Assembly: GCA_019912885.1 (NCBI GenBank)
Contig: JAIOHV010000057.1
Span: 1 to 39,364 of the forward strand
Source of the DNA: a bacterium
Lineage (GTDB): Bacteria; Lernaellota; Lernaellaia; JACKCT01
DNA length: 39,364 nucleotides
Direction of reading: 5' to 3'
In this document: one piece after another, positions 14,802 through 23,710 of the stretch
Position numbering within the stretch: position 1 is the stretch's first letter
How the letters are laid out: each line of letters opens with the position of its first letter
Made by a program: the position numbers and the translations under genes
Notes under the pieces: generated by a model
Told to the model about the DNA's origin: nothing
The model's input: only the letters and a program-made list of their open reading frames with translations
Databases searched by the model: none

Positions 14802-15770
14802 TCACCAATTTCGCTTTTCATGTTTGACCATCCGCCGCGCCGCGTGATAGTCGATGCCGACAAACGCTGCGGCGGCCATCATGGATGCGTCAGTTTGCTC
14901 GGCCAGAAATTGGATTAGCCGCTGATCCAGCGATTGAGCATTTTTCAAGTTGGGCTGCTGCTCCGATGCACGAACGCCGGGCGGTATGTCCTGGACCGAG
15001 ATTGATTTTCGATTGTCTGCCGCGGCCCGCGCCCTGGCAACCAGGATCGCACTCTGAAGTTCGCGCACATTTCCGGGCCAGGAGTAAGCGCGAAGGATGT
15101 GAGCGGTGAGAGGCTGCAAACGAAGGCCATGCGAATTGTTTGGTCGGCATTCCTCAATAAATGCCCTGGCCAGCATCATGATGTCGCTCGGTCGCTCGCG
15201 GAGAGGCGGAATGTGGACCACAGAGGCCGCGATCCGGTAGTAGAGATCGACGCGAAATTTCCCCTCGTCGACGAGCGCCTTGAGATCCTTGTTCGTCGCA
15301 GCAACGACTCGAACGTCCACGGGCGCCGGCTTGCTGCTTCCCACTCGGACGATCTCTCCTTCCTGGAGAACGCGCAGGAGCCGGGCCTGGAGACCCAACG
15401 GCAATTCTGCGATCTCGTCCAGAAACAGGGTGCCGCCGTTGGCGATCTCGAAGTGACCTTTCCGTGTCGTGATTGCTCCGCTGAAAGCTCCGCGTTCGTG
15501 GCCAAAGAATTCGCTGTCCACGAGACCCTCGGGGATCGCGCCGCAATTCACGGCAACAAATGGTCGAGTGCGCCGGGGACTGTGCCAATGGATGGCCCTC
15601 GCCACGCCCTCTTTGCCGGTGCCGGTTTCGCCCTGGATGACCACAGGAAAATCGGCCGGCGCGTAGATCGTCCGGACTTCTCGGAAAATCTCTGTCAGCC
15701 CGGGGTCCGACGTTTTCAGTGCTTTTCCTGGCCCGTATTCCAAGGTCTCGATGTGCTTGGGCGTTCTCAT
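14802..15770 (-). CDS. Sigma-54-dependent transcriptional activator without receiver domain
   Basis: The 322-residue protein is a PspF-like enhancer-binding protein: a short N-terminus, a complete AAA+ domain, then a DNA-binding tail. Seen motifs are Walker A GETGTGKE (47-54), the sigma-54 contact loop as GAFSGA (94-99, usually GAFTGA), Walker B GGTLFLDE (112-119), and the family's RVDLYYRI and WPGNVRELQ. The tail has a short helix-turn-helix-like segment ([20 protein letters not shown]) rather than a standard Fis domain. It lacks a receiver or other N-terminal sensor, so control may be by expression level or a partner. It is divergent from the nuclease gene. Sigma-54-type promoters at 23783 and 24130, with tandem palindromic repeats between them, are natural targets inside the same element, though binding is inferred. 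Confidence 0.9.
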   Translation of the reverse strand: MRTPKHIETLEYGPGKALKTSDPGLTEIFREVRTIYAPADFPVVIQGETGTGKEGVARAIHWHSPRRTRPFVAVNCGAIPEGLVDSEFFGHERGAFSGAITTRKGHFEIANGGTLFLDEIAELPLGLQARLLRVLQEGEIVRVGSSKPAPVDVRVVAATNKDLKALVDEGKFRVDLYYRIAASVVHIPPLRERPSDIMMLARAFIEECRPNNSHGLRLQPLTAHILRAYSWPGNVRELQSAILVARARAAADNRKSISVQDIPPGVRASEQQPNLKNAQSLDQRLIQFLAEQTDASMMAAAAFVGIDYHAARRMVKHEKRNW

Positions 15771-15860
15771 GGGCCGGACATTACGGCATCGTGTCTTCCC
15801 AAATCCTCGGCGGCGGGTCGATTCTTTCTCGGATTTGTGTCGCCAGCGGATCGATCCCCT

Positions 15861-15891
15861 TTGACGTGTCGCCGAACAGTCGGCAGACTGT
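15861..15891 (+). promoter_or_regulatory. Promoter candidate with overlapping palindromic operator
   Basis: TTGACG (15861-15866) lies 17 bp before CAGACT (15884-15889). A perfect 6-4-6 palindrome ACAGTC-GGCA-GACTGT (15876-15891) overlaps the -10. The layout resembles the lexA operator in this element but the half sites differ, so another regulator is likely. The site lies 38 bp before the nuclease start and in the region shared with the divergent sigma-54 activator. Confidence 0.4.
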
Positions 15892-15928
15892 CGGCAAAAG
15901 ATCGGCTCCTGAAAAACGGAGGTGTTCG

Positions 15929-16642
15929 ATGAAACGGGCCTCAGTGGTTGTTCTTCTGGCTTTTGTTTTTCTCGCGTCTGTGTGCCTGGCCGAGGAATCC
16001 GGCAAAACGATCACTGCCAAGGTCCTCCATGCTGTCGACGGCGATACGCTGGCAATTCAAATCGATGGCCGCACTGACAAGGTTCGGCTCATTGGAGTCG
16101 ATACACCCGAAACAGTGCATCCAAGCAAGCCGGTCCAATACTTCGGCAAGGAAGCGAGCGCCTTCACCCACAAGATAGTGGATGGCAAGACTGTTCGCCT
16201 CGAACTCGACCAGGCGAGCGCCGCGACGAACCACCGCGATAAATATGGGAGGCTTCTCGCCTACGTTTTCCTCGAGGATGGCACGCTGTTGAACGCTGAG
16301 ATCATTCGCCAGGGATACGGCCACGCCTATACGCGGTTCCCGTTTGCCAAGATGGAAGAATTCCGGACGCTGGAGCGCGAGGCACGGGAAGCGGGACGTG
16401 GACTCTGGGCAGGGGGCGAGGGTGACACGCCAGCGCCGGGGGTATCAGCCCCGCCGCCAGCTGCACCAACAGATCGACCGTGCAAGATCAAAGGCAACAT
16501 CAGCGCCAGCGGCGACAAGATTTTCCACGTGCCGGGGCAGCAGAACTACGACAAGACGCAGATCAATGAGGCGTCGGGCGAGCGATGGTTCTGCTCGGAA
16601 GAGGAAGCTATTCAAGCCGGTTGGCGAAAAGCCAAACGCTGA
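15929..16642 (+). CDS. Secreted thermonuclease (SNase-like) with C-terminal sunset domain
   Basis: The ATG at 15929 (GGAGGTG upstream) gives 237 residues with the signal [20 protein letters not shown]. The nuclease domain shows [28 protein letters not shown] and [10 protein letters not shown], matching staphylococcal-nuclease strands that carry the metal-binding Asp and catalytic Arg residues. A Pro/Ala-rich linker leads to a ~50-residue C-terminal module ([38 protein letters not shown]) of the kind called the sunset domain, often attached to secreted nucleases. It should hydrolyse DNA or RNA outside the cytoplasm with calcium. In a mobile element it may serve nutrient gain, competition or superinfection control. 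It converges with the helicase gene. Confidence 0.9.
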   Translation: MKRASVVVLLAFVFLASVCLAEESGKTITAKVLHAVDGDTLAIQIDGRTDKVRLIGVDTPETVHPSKPVQYFGKEASAFTHKIVDGKTVRLELDQASAATNHRDKYGRLLAYVFLEDGTLLNAEIIRQGYGHAYTRFPFAKMEEFRTLEREAREAGRGLWAGGEGDTPAPGVSAPPPAAPTDRPCKIKGNISASGDKIFHVPGQQNYDKTQINEASGERWFCSEEEAIQAGWRKAKR

Positions 16643-16654
16643 TCCGCATCCTAT

Positions 16655-19414
16655 TCACCCACAGATCCGCACCTCGTTTTCCGGTAGATCGAGCCAGTAC
16701 CCCACCTTCGGCTTGGTCTTGATCAGCCCCTGAATTTCCCGCGCCGCAATTCCATGCCCATTTCCGACCATGCTTCCCAATGACCGGACTAGCGTGCTCT
16801 TAGTGTCGGTGATTTGGTGATCGTAGATCGGGTTGTCTGCCGCGTCGTTGAGTCCCCAGATGCTGTCGTAGATTTCCTGCTTGGTTACGATCTTGCCGGG
16901 CTTCTTCGCAAGGAGCGCGATGAACTTGAGTGGCGTGGGTTGCAAGTCGACCGTCGCACCTTTGTAGGATACGCGGTGCTGCTTGATATCGAGGATCAGA
17001 CTGGGCATGGGGTCGGCTTCGACATCCGGTTCGACCAATCCCACGGGCACGGCTTCCTCTTCCTGATGTATCACCGTGGGAGCGCCCTCTCGAACCAGAT
17101 CGAATAATTTCTTGCCGGTCTTCGGGCCGAGGATTTCACAGAGCCGCGCTTCGGATGATTCTTCCAGGGCACTCTGATCGCAGACCTTAGAATCCACCAG
17201 CTTGCGCAGGACGACACGGCCGACGCCACGAAGTTTCATACGAGCCAACTCCACCGCATCGTTCCCGATGCCCTGGGTCAGACGCAGCGACAGGTCGTGG
17301 ACCTGGTCAACCTGCTTCTCGCTCCATCCGGCGATCTCGCACACCAGCGCCATGCCGTGAATGAGCCAATCGAATTCCCCGGCAATCCTCCGCACAGCGC
17401 CTCCCCAGACATTGAAGGCATCTTCGATCTTTTTGATCGGCATTTCCTCAATCCAGTCGTCCATCATGAGCGCGAGCTTGTAGTGCTTATTGACGTCATA
17501 GATGCAGTGCGTTTCCTTGGCAATCGCCCGAAAGACCGCCCACTGCGCGATGTCGCGGCCCCTGGCGCGGCTCAACACCTGGTCCCGATACCCGGCGCGC
17601 CGATTCTCATCCCCGTCCATTTGGACGTAAATGTCCTCAGCATTGCGGCTGCGCGCGGCGATCACCAGCATTTCGAACTCGGTGGAGAAACGGTCCTTCG
17701 CCGTTTGAGCCCAGCGGAAGAACGCATAGGCGGTCTTCGGATGCAGACACTGCGAAGCGCAGGTGCGCCCCAACTCAGTGATGATCAACTGGGCTTCCTG
17801 TTCAAGCACTGCGGCGCACGAGATGCAGATGTCCACCGCCCGGTCGACATTCTTGTGGAATTGATCCTGCGTCTGGTTCTGCCGCCAGACCTCGTGGCCG
17901 GTGAAACTGCCGAGGAGGAAGTGGTAGAGTTCTTCCCGAGTCGCGCACAGGCCCGATGCGATTAGATTGACGACGTGGCTCTCCAGCGGCGCGTTGGCGA
18001 GTGTCGGCGTGATGTCCTCGAAGCTCCCCTCGATGTAGTGACGCGCCAATGCCCGGGCTGGAAACTCGCCAGTGCTGACCATGATCGAGCGCCCGAAGTC
18101 CAACTCTAGCGAGAGCCGCCCCGCGCGGCCGCTCATATTTTCGTACTCGCTGCGAGTGATGTCCTCGGTGATCACGCGGCGGAACTTGGACGAGTACTTC
18201 CACTTTTGCGTGTCGATGAACACGTTCTTTGCCGGGAGGTTCATGCCCATCGCCAGAGTGGAGGTCGAGAACAGCGCCTTGATTGCCCCGGCGCGAAAAT
18301 GCTTTTCAATCAGGCGGCGCTCGGACCACGTCAGGTCTGCGTTGTGGAAGGCGATTCCCCGGGACAGAAGCTCGGACAATATGTCGCAGGCACGAGTGTC
18401 ATCCAGGTCAGCGAGTTCATCGATGGCCTCCGTCGCGGACGGCAGCGCCACGATGTCAGCCAGAGCGCGGGCGGCGAACACCGTCGATTTGCGGTCCCGC
18501 AGGAAAACCATGCACGGTTCACCGCGCTGGACGAGATTTGCGACATTGAGGAGCATCTGGCGGTCGGCGTTCTTGGAGTTGTCGTCGTCCCAGACCAGTT
18601 CCTCGGAACCGGCGGCGCCTGAGTTGTGTTCGCGGTAGTTGAACACTCCATTGCACAGGATGCCCTTGCGAAGCTCCACAGGACGTTGGTTCTCGACCAG
18701 GACGCGGGCTTTGAGCCACTTCTCCAGGCGGTCGGTTTTGCCGAGCACGGCCGACAGGCCGAGGATTTGCAGCTTGGCATCCGAGGTGACGATCCGCGTG
18801 AGCAAGAGTTCGAGCACCGGCCCGCGGAACTCGTCGGTGATCATCTGCAATTCATCCACGACGATCAGCCCGGCGCTGGTGAGCAGCGACGGCGTGTTCA
18901 CGAGCAGACCCTGCATCTTCTCGTAGACAACGATGGCGATGTCGAAATCGCCGCGCTGGATCGCTTCGTCATACTCGCGGTGGTCGCGGTTGGAGATCAC
19001 GACGCGAATGCCGACCTCGCCATAGCGTTCGCTGAATTCGGTGAACTTCTCCTCGGCGAGCGACTTCTGCGGGACCAGGTAGAAGACCTTGAGCTTTTTA
19101 CGGGCCGCCTTGATCGCGGCCATTTCGCCGATGAAGGTTTTGCCCGACGAGGTGGGTGAGAAGACGATCAGGTTGCGGGATTCGAAGAGACCAAATTGCT
19201 GGATGGCTTTCTCCTGCACGGGCAGGAGCATCTCGCCGATGTGCCGCTTCCAGATGTCTACGATCTGTTTTTCAATGCCGTACCCTTCGAGAAAATCAAT
19301 ACGCATCATGGGCGTTTCCCCCGAAACGCGCCCAATGGTCACAGAGCGAACGAGAGTTTCATCTCCCCCTGGGCGTTGCGGAAAGAGGGGATCTCGCCCA
19401 CCGATACATTGCAT
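16655..19414 (-). CDS. Ski2/Hel308-like superfamily 2 helicase fused to a PhoB-type winged helix
   Basis: The frame starts with an ATG that overlaps the lexA stop (TGATG), giving 919 residues by translational coupling. ATGs at 19309/19306 are alternatives with GGGGG upstream and would begin MRIDFLEGYG. Helicase motifs are Walker A SPTSSGKT (86-93), DExH-box variant VVDELQ (185-190), LSAVLGKTDRL, STSTLAMGMNLPA and YENMSGRAGR (motif VI). A helix-hairpin-helix stretch (GVGRVVLRKLVDSK) follows as in Hel308. The last ~90 residues (LQPTPLKFIALLAKKPGKIV to TKPKVGYWLDL) match the OmpR/PhoB effector winged helix. Hel308/Ski2 enzymes remodel stalled forks or RNA using ATP. Fusion to a sequence-specific DNA-binding module is unusual and suggests recruitment to a defined site. 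Co-transcription with lexA points to SOS control. Confidence 0.85.
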   Translation of the reverse strand: MQCIGGRDPLFPQRPGGDETLVRSVTIGRVSGETPMMRIDFLEGYGIEKQIVDIWKRHIGEMLLPVQEKAIQQFGLFESRNLIVFSPTSSGKTFIGEMAAIKAARKKLKVFYLVPQKSLAEEKFTEFSERYGEVGIRVVISNRDHREYDEAIQRGDFDIAIVVYEKMQGLLVNTPSLLTSAGLIVVDELQMITDEFRGPVLELLLTRIVTSDAKLQILGLSAVLGKTDRLEKWLKARVLVENQRPVELRKGILCNGVFNYREHNSGAAGSEELVWDDDNSKNADRQMLLNVANLVQRGEPCMVFLRDRKSTVFAARALADIVALPSATEAIDELADLDDTRACDILSELLSRGIAFHNADLTWSERRLIEKHFRAGAIKALFSTSTLAMGMNLPAKNVFIDTQKWKYSSKFRRVITEDITRSEYENMSGRAGRLSLELDFGRSIMVSTGEFPARALARHYIEGSFEDITPTLANAPLESHVVNLIASGLCATREELYHFLLGSFTGHEVWRQNQTQDQFHKNVDRAVDICISCAAVLEQEAQLIITELGRTCASQCLHPKTAYAFFRWAQTAKDRFSTEFEMLVIAARSRNAEDIYVQMDGDENRRAGYRDQVLSRARGRDIAQWAVFRAIAKETHCIYDVNKHYKLALMMDDWIEEMPIKKIEDAFNVWGGAVRRIAGEFDWLIHGMALVCEIAGWSEKQVDQVHDLSLRLTQGIGNDAVELARMKLRGVGRVVLRKLVDSKVCDQSALEESSEARLCEILGPKTGKKLFDLVREGAPTVIHQEEEAVPVGLVEPDVEADPMPSLILDIKQHRVSYKGATVDLQPTPLKFIALLAKKPGKIVTKQEIYDSIWGLNDAADNPIYDHQITDTKSTLVRSLGSMVGNGHGIAAREIQGLIKTKPKVGYWLDLPENEVRICG

Positions 19415-20016
19415 CAGTTCAGATCGCGGAAAACCCCTATAACCCTTCCCACGATCCGAACGTCCTGACGTGCCGCGTCGATCAACAAGGGAGCCATCGT
19501 GCTGTTCGCGGGCTGCAAGCGGATGACGTTGCCCTCGCGGTAAAACCGCTTCACGGTCGCTTCGTCGTCCATCAGGGCGATGACGGTCGCGCCGTTTTCG
19601 GCATCCGGTTGTTCCCGCACGATCACCGTGTCGCCATCGAGGATGCCCGCCTCGATCATGCTCTCGCCCCGAACGCGCAGGGCGAACACGTTGCCGTCCC
19701 GATACGCTTTGCGATCCACCGGCAGATAGCCGTCGATGTTCTCGACGGCGAGCAGCGGCGTCCCCGCCGGAACCTGGCCCAAGATCGGAATACGGTTTCC
19801 GCCGGGGTGCTTCACCAATAGCTCGATGGAACGTGGCGAACTCGACCGCCGCAGAAAGCCCTTCTTTTCCATGCGCTTCAGATGCACGAAGACCGTGGAC
19901 GACTTGATCCCGAACTTGCCGCCGATCTCCCTAACGGTCGGCGGCATGCTGCGGCGCTCGCTGAAGTCCTCGATGAAGCGAAGGATTTTGTTCTGCATAG
20001 CGGAAGGGGTTTCCAC
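19414..20016 (-). CDS. lexA: LexA-type SOS repressor
   Basis: The 200-residue protein starts at GTG (20016) behind AAGGGAGG. The N-terminal winged helix reads ILRFIEDFSERRSMPPTVRE and FGIKSSTVFVHLKRME. The C-terminal S24 domain has the self-cleavage site in QVPAGTPL (Ala-Gly), the catalytic Ser in VRGESMIEAGI and the catalytic Lys in DDEATVKRFY. It should repress promoters until RecA filaments trigger autocleavage after DNA damage. A palindrome GCTAAC-N4-GTTAGC lies inside its own promoter, so it is probably autoregulated. The helicase gene overlaps its stop. As a phage-borne LexA it may also serve as the element's immunity repressor, although no second copy of its operator was found by eye in the window. 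Confidence 0.93.
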   Translation of the reverse strand: METPSAMQNKILRFIEDFSERRSMPPTVREIGGKFGIKSSTVFVHLKRMEKKGFLRRSSSPRSIELLVKHPGGNRIPILGQVPAGTPLLAVENIDGYLPVDRKAYRDGNVFALRVRGESMIEAGILDGDTVIVREQPDAENGATVIALMDDEATVKRFYREGNVIRLQPANSTMAPLLIDAARQDVRIVGRVIGVFRDLN

Positions 20017-20041
20017 TTCAGCCTCCCTTGTTCTGATGTAC

Positions 20042-20070
20042 AGGGTAGGCTAACTGGTGTTAGCTGTCAA
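20042..20070 (-). promoter_or_regulatory. lexA promoter with operator in the spacer
   Basis: On the minus strand TTGACA (20070 to 20065) and TACCCT (20047 to 20042) are separated by exactly 17 bp. The spacer contains the perfect palindrome GCTAAC-ACCA-GTTAGC (20064 to 20049). A repressor bound there would block polymerase. This is the best candidate for the binding sequence of this LexA; it differs from the E. coli and Bacillus boxes. Confidence 0.75.
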
Positions 20071-20136
20071 GGGGAAAGCGAAATTTTTTTCGACAGATTC
20101 CGCCCGAAGTGGTGACGAGAGGGAGCTTGAAAACGA

Positions 20137-20167
20137 TTGACAAATCTCCAGGGTGGGTTTTTTCTAT
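20137..20167 (+). promoter_or_regulatory. Weak promoter candidate for the HNH gene
   Basis: A perfect TTGACA at 20137-20142 faces the HNH gene, but the only nearby -10-like hexamer is TTCTAT 19 bp later. It is divergent from the lexA promoter, with about 67 bp between the two -35 boxes. Confidence 0.3.
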
Positions 20168-20212
20168 GGCGGTTTGGTCACTCTGAAGCCCATTTGCGAA
20201 GGAGGTGGAACT

Positions 20213-21163
20213 TTGAATCAGGCATATTGTCCCTATTGCGGCTCCCACAAACCCGAAGAAGAATTCACTGACGAGCACTTTCTCGCGGAATCGCTTGGCT
20301 CCCCAGCGACTTTCACCATTCGGGTCTGCAAAAAGTGCAATGGTGACGCCGGGAGTTCAATTGATGCGGCGCTAATCGATAACTACTTCATTTCATTGGA
20401 ACGAGTTCTGCGCGGCTTGAAAGGTCAGTCGAATCAGCTTCCCGAATTTGAGTTTAAAGGTACCGTGGACATTGAAGGTCAAAATGTCCCAGCGATGTAT
20501 TCTTTCTCAACAGAGAAAAAACGCATGTGGGTTAAACCTGAAGTCAAAAAACGTATTGAAGGCGAGAAGGAACTGTATGAGATCGAATGCTCGGAGGATG
20601 ATCTTGAGAGGATATTGAAGGATATAAAGTCTAAATTGAAGAAGCGCGGTTTAGGCAATCGGCCAATAAAGGAAGAGCAGAAGCGAGTCGTTTCAATCCC
20701 GACTCCCAATATGCGGGTAGGATTCGGTTTCGATATTACATCTATGCAGCGAGGCATGGTCAAAATCGGCCTGGGATTAGGACACCTAGTGCTTGGCGAA
20801 AGCTGGACCTCATCGAAAGACGGCGATCTTTTCCGGCAATTTATTTGGGAACCCGATCCAGATAAAAGGGAAGGAATATTGCACGGCTCAACGTGGCCAC
20901 AAGAAATTGACCAAAAGTTCACAAAAATTCTATCCCATAAGGACTGGCATTTGTTGGCCGTAATGAACAGAAATCCGCTGAGCTTTTACTGCAACTTATT
21001 TGGCAAGTACGCTGGCTGCGCATTGTATTATGACGGAGTTTGGCCTCTTCAGGGCAAGGAAAGCGGTGGTGTCGTTTTCCTGATTGATCCAGTGCAGCGT
21101 CGCAAGTTCCGGTATGGGTTCGACGAGTTCTTCGGCAAAAAAGAAGGTGGCACGCTGCCCTGA
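20213..21163 (+). CDS. HNH endonuclease-like protein
   Basis: I choose the TTG at 20213 because AGGAGG ends 8 nt before it and the product (MNQAYCPYCGSHKPEEEF, 316 residues) then begins right at the zinc-binding knuckle. The N-terminus has CPYC, TDEHFLAESLG and CKKCNGDAGSSID, the C-x2-C, Asp-Glu-His and C-x2-C-N pattern of HNH_5-type endonucleases. The remaining ~250 residues are unrecognised and may read DNA or a partner. Composition is lower in GC than adjacent genes, a sign of recent gain. It converges with the large serine recombinase and diverges from lexA. Roles could include defence, homing or packaging; none is proven. Confidence 0.72.
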   Translation: MNQAYCPYCGSHKPEEEFTDEHFLAESLGSPATFTIRVCKKCNGDAGSSIDAALIDNYFISLERVLRGLKGQSNQLPEFEFKGTVDIEGQNVPAMYSFSTEKKRMWVKPEVKKRIEGEKELYEIECSEDDLERILKDIKSKLKKRGLGNRPIKEEQKRVVSIPTPNMRVGFGFDITSMQRGMVKIGLGLGHLVLGESWTSSKDGDLFRQFIWEPDPDKREGILHGSTWPQEIDQKFTKILSHKDWHLLAVMNRNPLSFYCNLFGKYAGCALYYDGVWPLQGKESGGVVFLIDPVQRRKFRYGFDEFFGKKEGGTLP

Positions 21164-21199
21164 ATCGGCGATTTGCATTTGGAAGAAGGACAACGGCAC

Positions 21200-23299
21200 T
21201 TACTGGTGAACCGCCTGTGGCTTCGAACCGTCGGCCCCGACTATGCCTTCGAATGCGGCCCTGTACTTTTCGGGAATACGCCCGAGGAGTTCCGTCAACC
21301 CGGCATCGCCCAGGCGCGTTCCCTTTTTCCCCTCGAATTCGATCCAGTGGTATTGCTCCTCGGTCATCCCCAGCATCTTGCCCATCTCGCCCTGCGACAT
21401 GCCGATGCACTGGCGAACCGTCCGCAACTTGTACTTGGGTGTGGTGTCTTCCGCGACCGGCTTGATGCCCAGCAGATCGGCGACGCGCACCCCGAAAAAT
21501 TCCGCCACGCGCCTGACTATCTCGTGCTTGTGGGGCACCATCCCACGCCGCTCCCAATTGGAGACCGTGCATTCATCGACGCCGAGGTTCCGCGCCAGTT
21601 CCTTCTTGTTGAAGTGGTTCTTCATCCGGAGCCACTGGAGCCGCTCGCCGAAAGTTTTCGTCTCGGAAAAGTCTTTGATCATGTGGACGTCTTCGCTCGT
21701 GTTGATTTGAATCACCAGGTCGCCGTTCTTGGGGAAGGCAGGCAACAAGCCATTCAGCCCGAAAGCTTCCCGCAGGACATTGAAATCCAGATGAACGTCG
21801 AGACGCCCTTCCTGCATGGCCACGATCTTGTCCACTACGCTGGCGAGCGCCTCCTTCTGTTCCCCGATGTGCAGCCCGTCGAACACGCTGCCGAAGTTGG
21901 CGAAGGCGAGTTTCAGCTTTTCCAAATCAACATGGGTGTGGTCGCCGTCGATCCCGGCTTCCTTCTGCAGGCGCTCGATCTCGCTCTCCAGTATCTGCTT
22001 CTCGGATTTGAGAGGCCGTGCCCGGGCCGCCGCTTCCTCCTGGTCGAGCAGCCCATCCTGGTATGCATCCATGACCCGCTTTAGCGCTTTCTCAACCTCA
22101 GCCAATTGGCGATGCAGCGAACGGGACTGGTCGTCGAGATGCAGCCGGATGAATTCTTTGTTGCTGATCAACTTCAGCGCCTGCTTCACAACCGGCTCCG
22201 GATCTGTCGCCCAATGTGCGAGAGCCTCGACGATCTTTTGTTCGGTGCGTCTACGATCAAAGGTAAGACCCGAACAGACGCTTGCGCCTTTCTGCTGCCG
22301 CCATGAACAGCGGTAATACGACCATGCCCCACCGCCCACCCCTTTTTTCGGATGGTTGTAGCCCGCCATGCTGCCGCCGCAGAGTCCGCATTTGATCAGC
22401 CCCGATAGCAGATAGGTGGACCGTTTGTTGCGATGATGAAGCCCGATCTTGTTGGTGAGAATCTCGTGGACCTTTGTCCAGGTGTCTTTGTCGACAATTG
22501 CCGGGAGCGCGCCCTCAACGACGATCCAGTCCTTTTCTGGGCGCGGTGTTGACGTCGTGCTGGTGCCCTTGCGCTTGTTGTAGGTGGACGCTCCGTAGTA
22601 GGCGGGATTCCCCAGCGTGCGGCTCACGCTGGTCGCGCTCCAGTATTTGGCGTAGCGCGGCTTCGTTCCGCTCGCGTTCAAGTAGTTGGTGATGAACCGG
22701 ATGCTGCGATGCTCCAGATAAAGATCGAACATCTTTCGGACCAATTTGGCTTCGTCGTCCTGGATCAGCAACTTTCCTTCCTGCTCGCGATATCCAAAAG
22801 GAATGACGCCGCCGTTCCATTTGCCTTCCTTGGCGCGCACGAGCATGTGCTCGCGGACGCGCTCGGCGATCATCTCGCGCTCGAACTGAGAGAACGACCC
22901 GAGGACATTCAAGGTCAATCTCCCCATGGGGTTGGATGTATCGAACCGCTGGGAAATCGAAATGAAGGCGACGTCATGGTCCTCCAGGGTGTCGAGCAGA
23001 CGCAGCAGGTCGCGCAGGTTGCGGCTGATGCGGTCGATCTTCGTGACGACCACCGCGTCGAATTTCTTGGCGACCGCGTCGGCCATCATCCTCTTGAAGG
23101 CCGGGCGGTTCTCGGTATTGCTGCCGGACAGCCCCGCGTCGGAATAGTGGTCGTGGATTTTCAGATGATGAAAGGCGCAGTATTCGCGCAACACCTTTTC
23201 CTGGATCGCCAGAGACTCCGATTGCACCTGCATGTCCGTGGACACGCGGGAGTATATGGCGACCACCGTCCCGGTTTCGAGTTTATCGTTTTCTCGCAT
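21200..23299 (-). CDS. Large serine recombinase with C-terminal XRE-type domains
   Basis: The ATG at 23299 has AGGAGG 4 nt upstream and gives 699 residues. The resolvase domain has AIYSRVS with nucleophile Ser20 and KIDRISR (Asp89, Arg90, Arg93). Then come the recombinase domain (~165-295), a zinc ribbon with Cys304, Cys307, Cys331 and Cys342, and a coiled coil (~385-450). These are the parts of phage integrases such as phiC31, which join attP and attB without cofactors. Unusually, the protein continues with an XRE-like helix-turn-helix (about 549-612, KKELARNLGVDECTVSNWER) and a second, weaker copy (~622-665, SQGEMGKMLGMTEEQYHWIE). It is a good candidate for the enzyme that inserted the element into comM. 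It follows a catalytically altered paralogue in the same operon. Confidence 0.92.
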   Translation of the reverse strand: MRENDKLETGTVVAIYSRVSTDMQVQSESLAIQEKVLREYCAFHHLKIHDHYSDAGLSGSNTENRPAFKRMMADAVAKKFDAVVVTKIDRISRNLRDLLRLLDTLEDHDVAFISISQRFDTSNPMGRLTLNVLGSFSQFEREMIAERVREHMLVRAKEGKWNGGVIPFGYREQEGKLLIQDDEAKLVRKMFDLYLEHRSIRFITNYLNASGTKPRYAKYWSATSVSRTLGNPAYYGASTYNKRKGTSTTSTPRPEKDWIVVEGALPAIVDKDTWTKVHEILTNKIGLHHRNKRSTYLLSGLIKCGLCGGSMAGYNHPKKGVGGGAWSYYRCSWRQQKGASVCSGLTFDRRRTEQKIVEALAHWATDPEPVVKQALKLISNKEFIRLHLDDQSRSLHRQLAEVEKALKRVMDAYQDGLLDQEEAAARARPLKSEKQILESEIERLQKEAGIDGDHTHVDLEKLKLAFANFGSVFDGLHIGEQKEALASVVDKIVAMQEGRLDVHLDFNVLREAFGLNGLLPAFPKNGDLVIQINTSEDVHMIKDFSETKTFGERLQWLRMKNHFNKKELARNLGVDECTVSNWERRGMVPHKHEIVRRVAEFFGVRVADLLGIKPVAEDTTPKYKLRTVRQCIGMSQGEMGKMLGMTEEQYHWIEFEGKKGTRLGDAGLTELLGRIPEKYRAAFEGIVGADGSKPQAVHQ

Positions 23300-23330
23300 C
23301 AAACCTCCTAGTGATATTGGGCATGAGCCG

Positions 23331-23708
23331 TCACATCGGCGTGGACGTATCGAACGGCTCGATGATTGGAACGATGACGACGCCGCATCGCTTCAACTCG
23401 TCCGACAGCCGCACTGCATCCTCATAATTTCGGCTCAGGCGGGCGTAGTCCGTCACGATCACGGCGGTGAATTTTCCCGCTGCGGCGTCGGCCATCATCC
23501 GCTGGAACGCTGGGCGGTTCCCCGTCGTATGGCCGCCCTGTCCGTCATCGCAGTAGTGGTCGTGGATTTTCAGTTGACACCGGGCGCAGTAGTCACGCAC
23601 AGCCTTTTCATGGGGCGATGGGGAATCGTTGTGCCCCGGCGGGATGGCGGCCATACGGGAATAGATGGCGACCGTCGTGCCGGGTTCGAGCTTGTCATTT
23701 GTTCGCAT
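23331..23708 (-). CDS. Stand-alone serine-recombinase catalytic domain lacking Ser and Asp
   Basis: The 125-residue product aligns without gaps to residues 1-125 of the downstream recombinase; I count about 68 identities. The nucleophile position is Ala20 (AIYSRMA against AIYSRVS) and the acidic partner is Ala89 (DYARLSR against KIDRISR). Residues 21-38, which form the active-site loop, are almost wholly changed, whereas HDHY, NRPAF and RMMADA segments are kept. Arg18, Arg90 and Arg93 remain. It ends at TGA where the paralogue has Gly126. A strong AGGAGG 4 nt before the ATG indicates translation. It cannot cut DNA but could form mixed dimers or tetramers with the active enzyme. A regulator or directionality factor is possible; simple decay is the alternative. 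Confidence 0.8.
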   Translation of the reverse strand: MRTNDKLEPGTTVAIYSRMAAIPPGHNDSPSPHEKAVRDYCARCQLKIHDHYCDDGQGGHTTGNRPAFQRMMADAAAGKFTAVIVTDYARLSRNYEDAVRLSDELKRCGVVIVPIIEPFDTSTPM

Positions 23709-23710
23709 TG

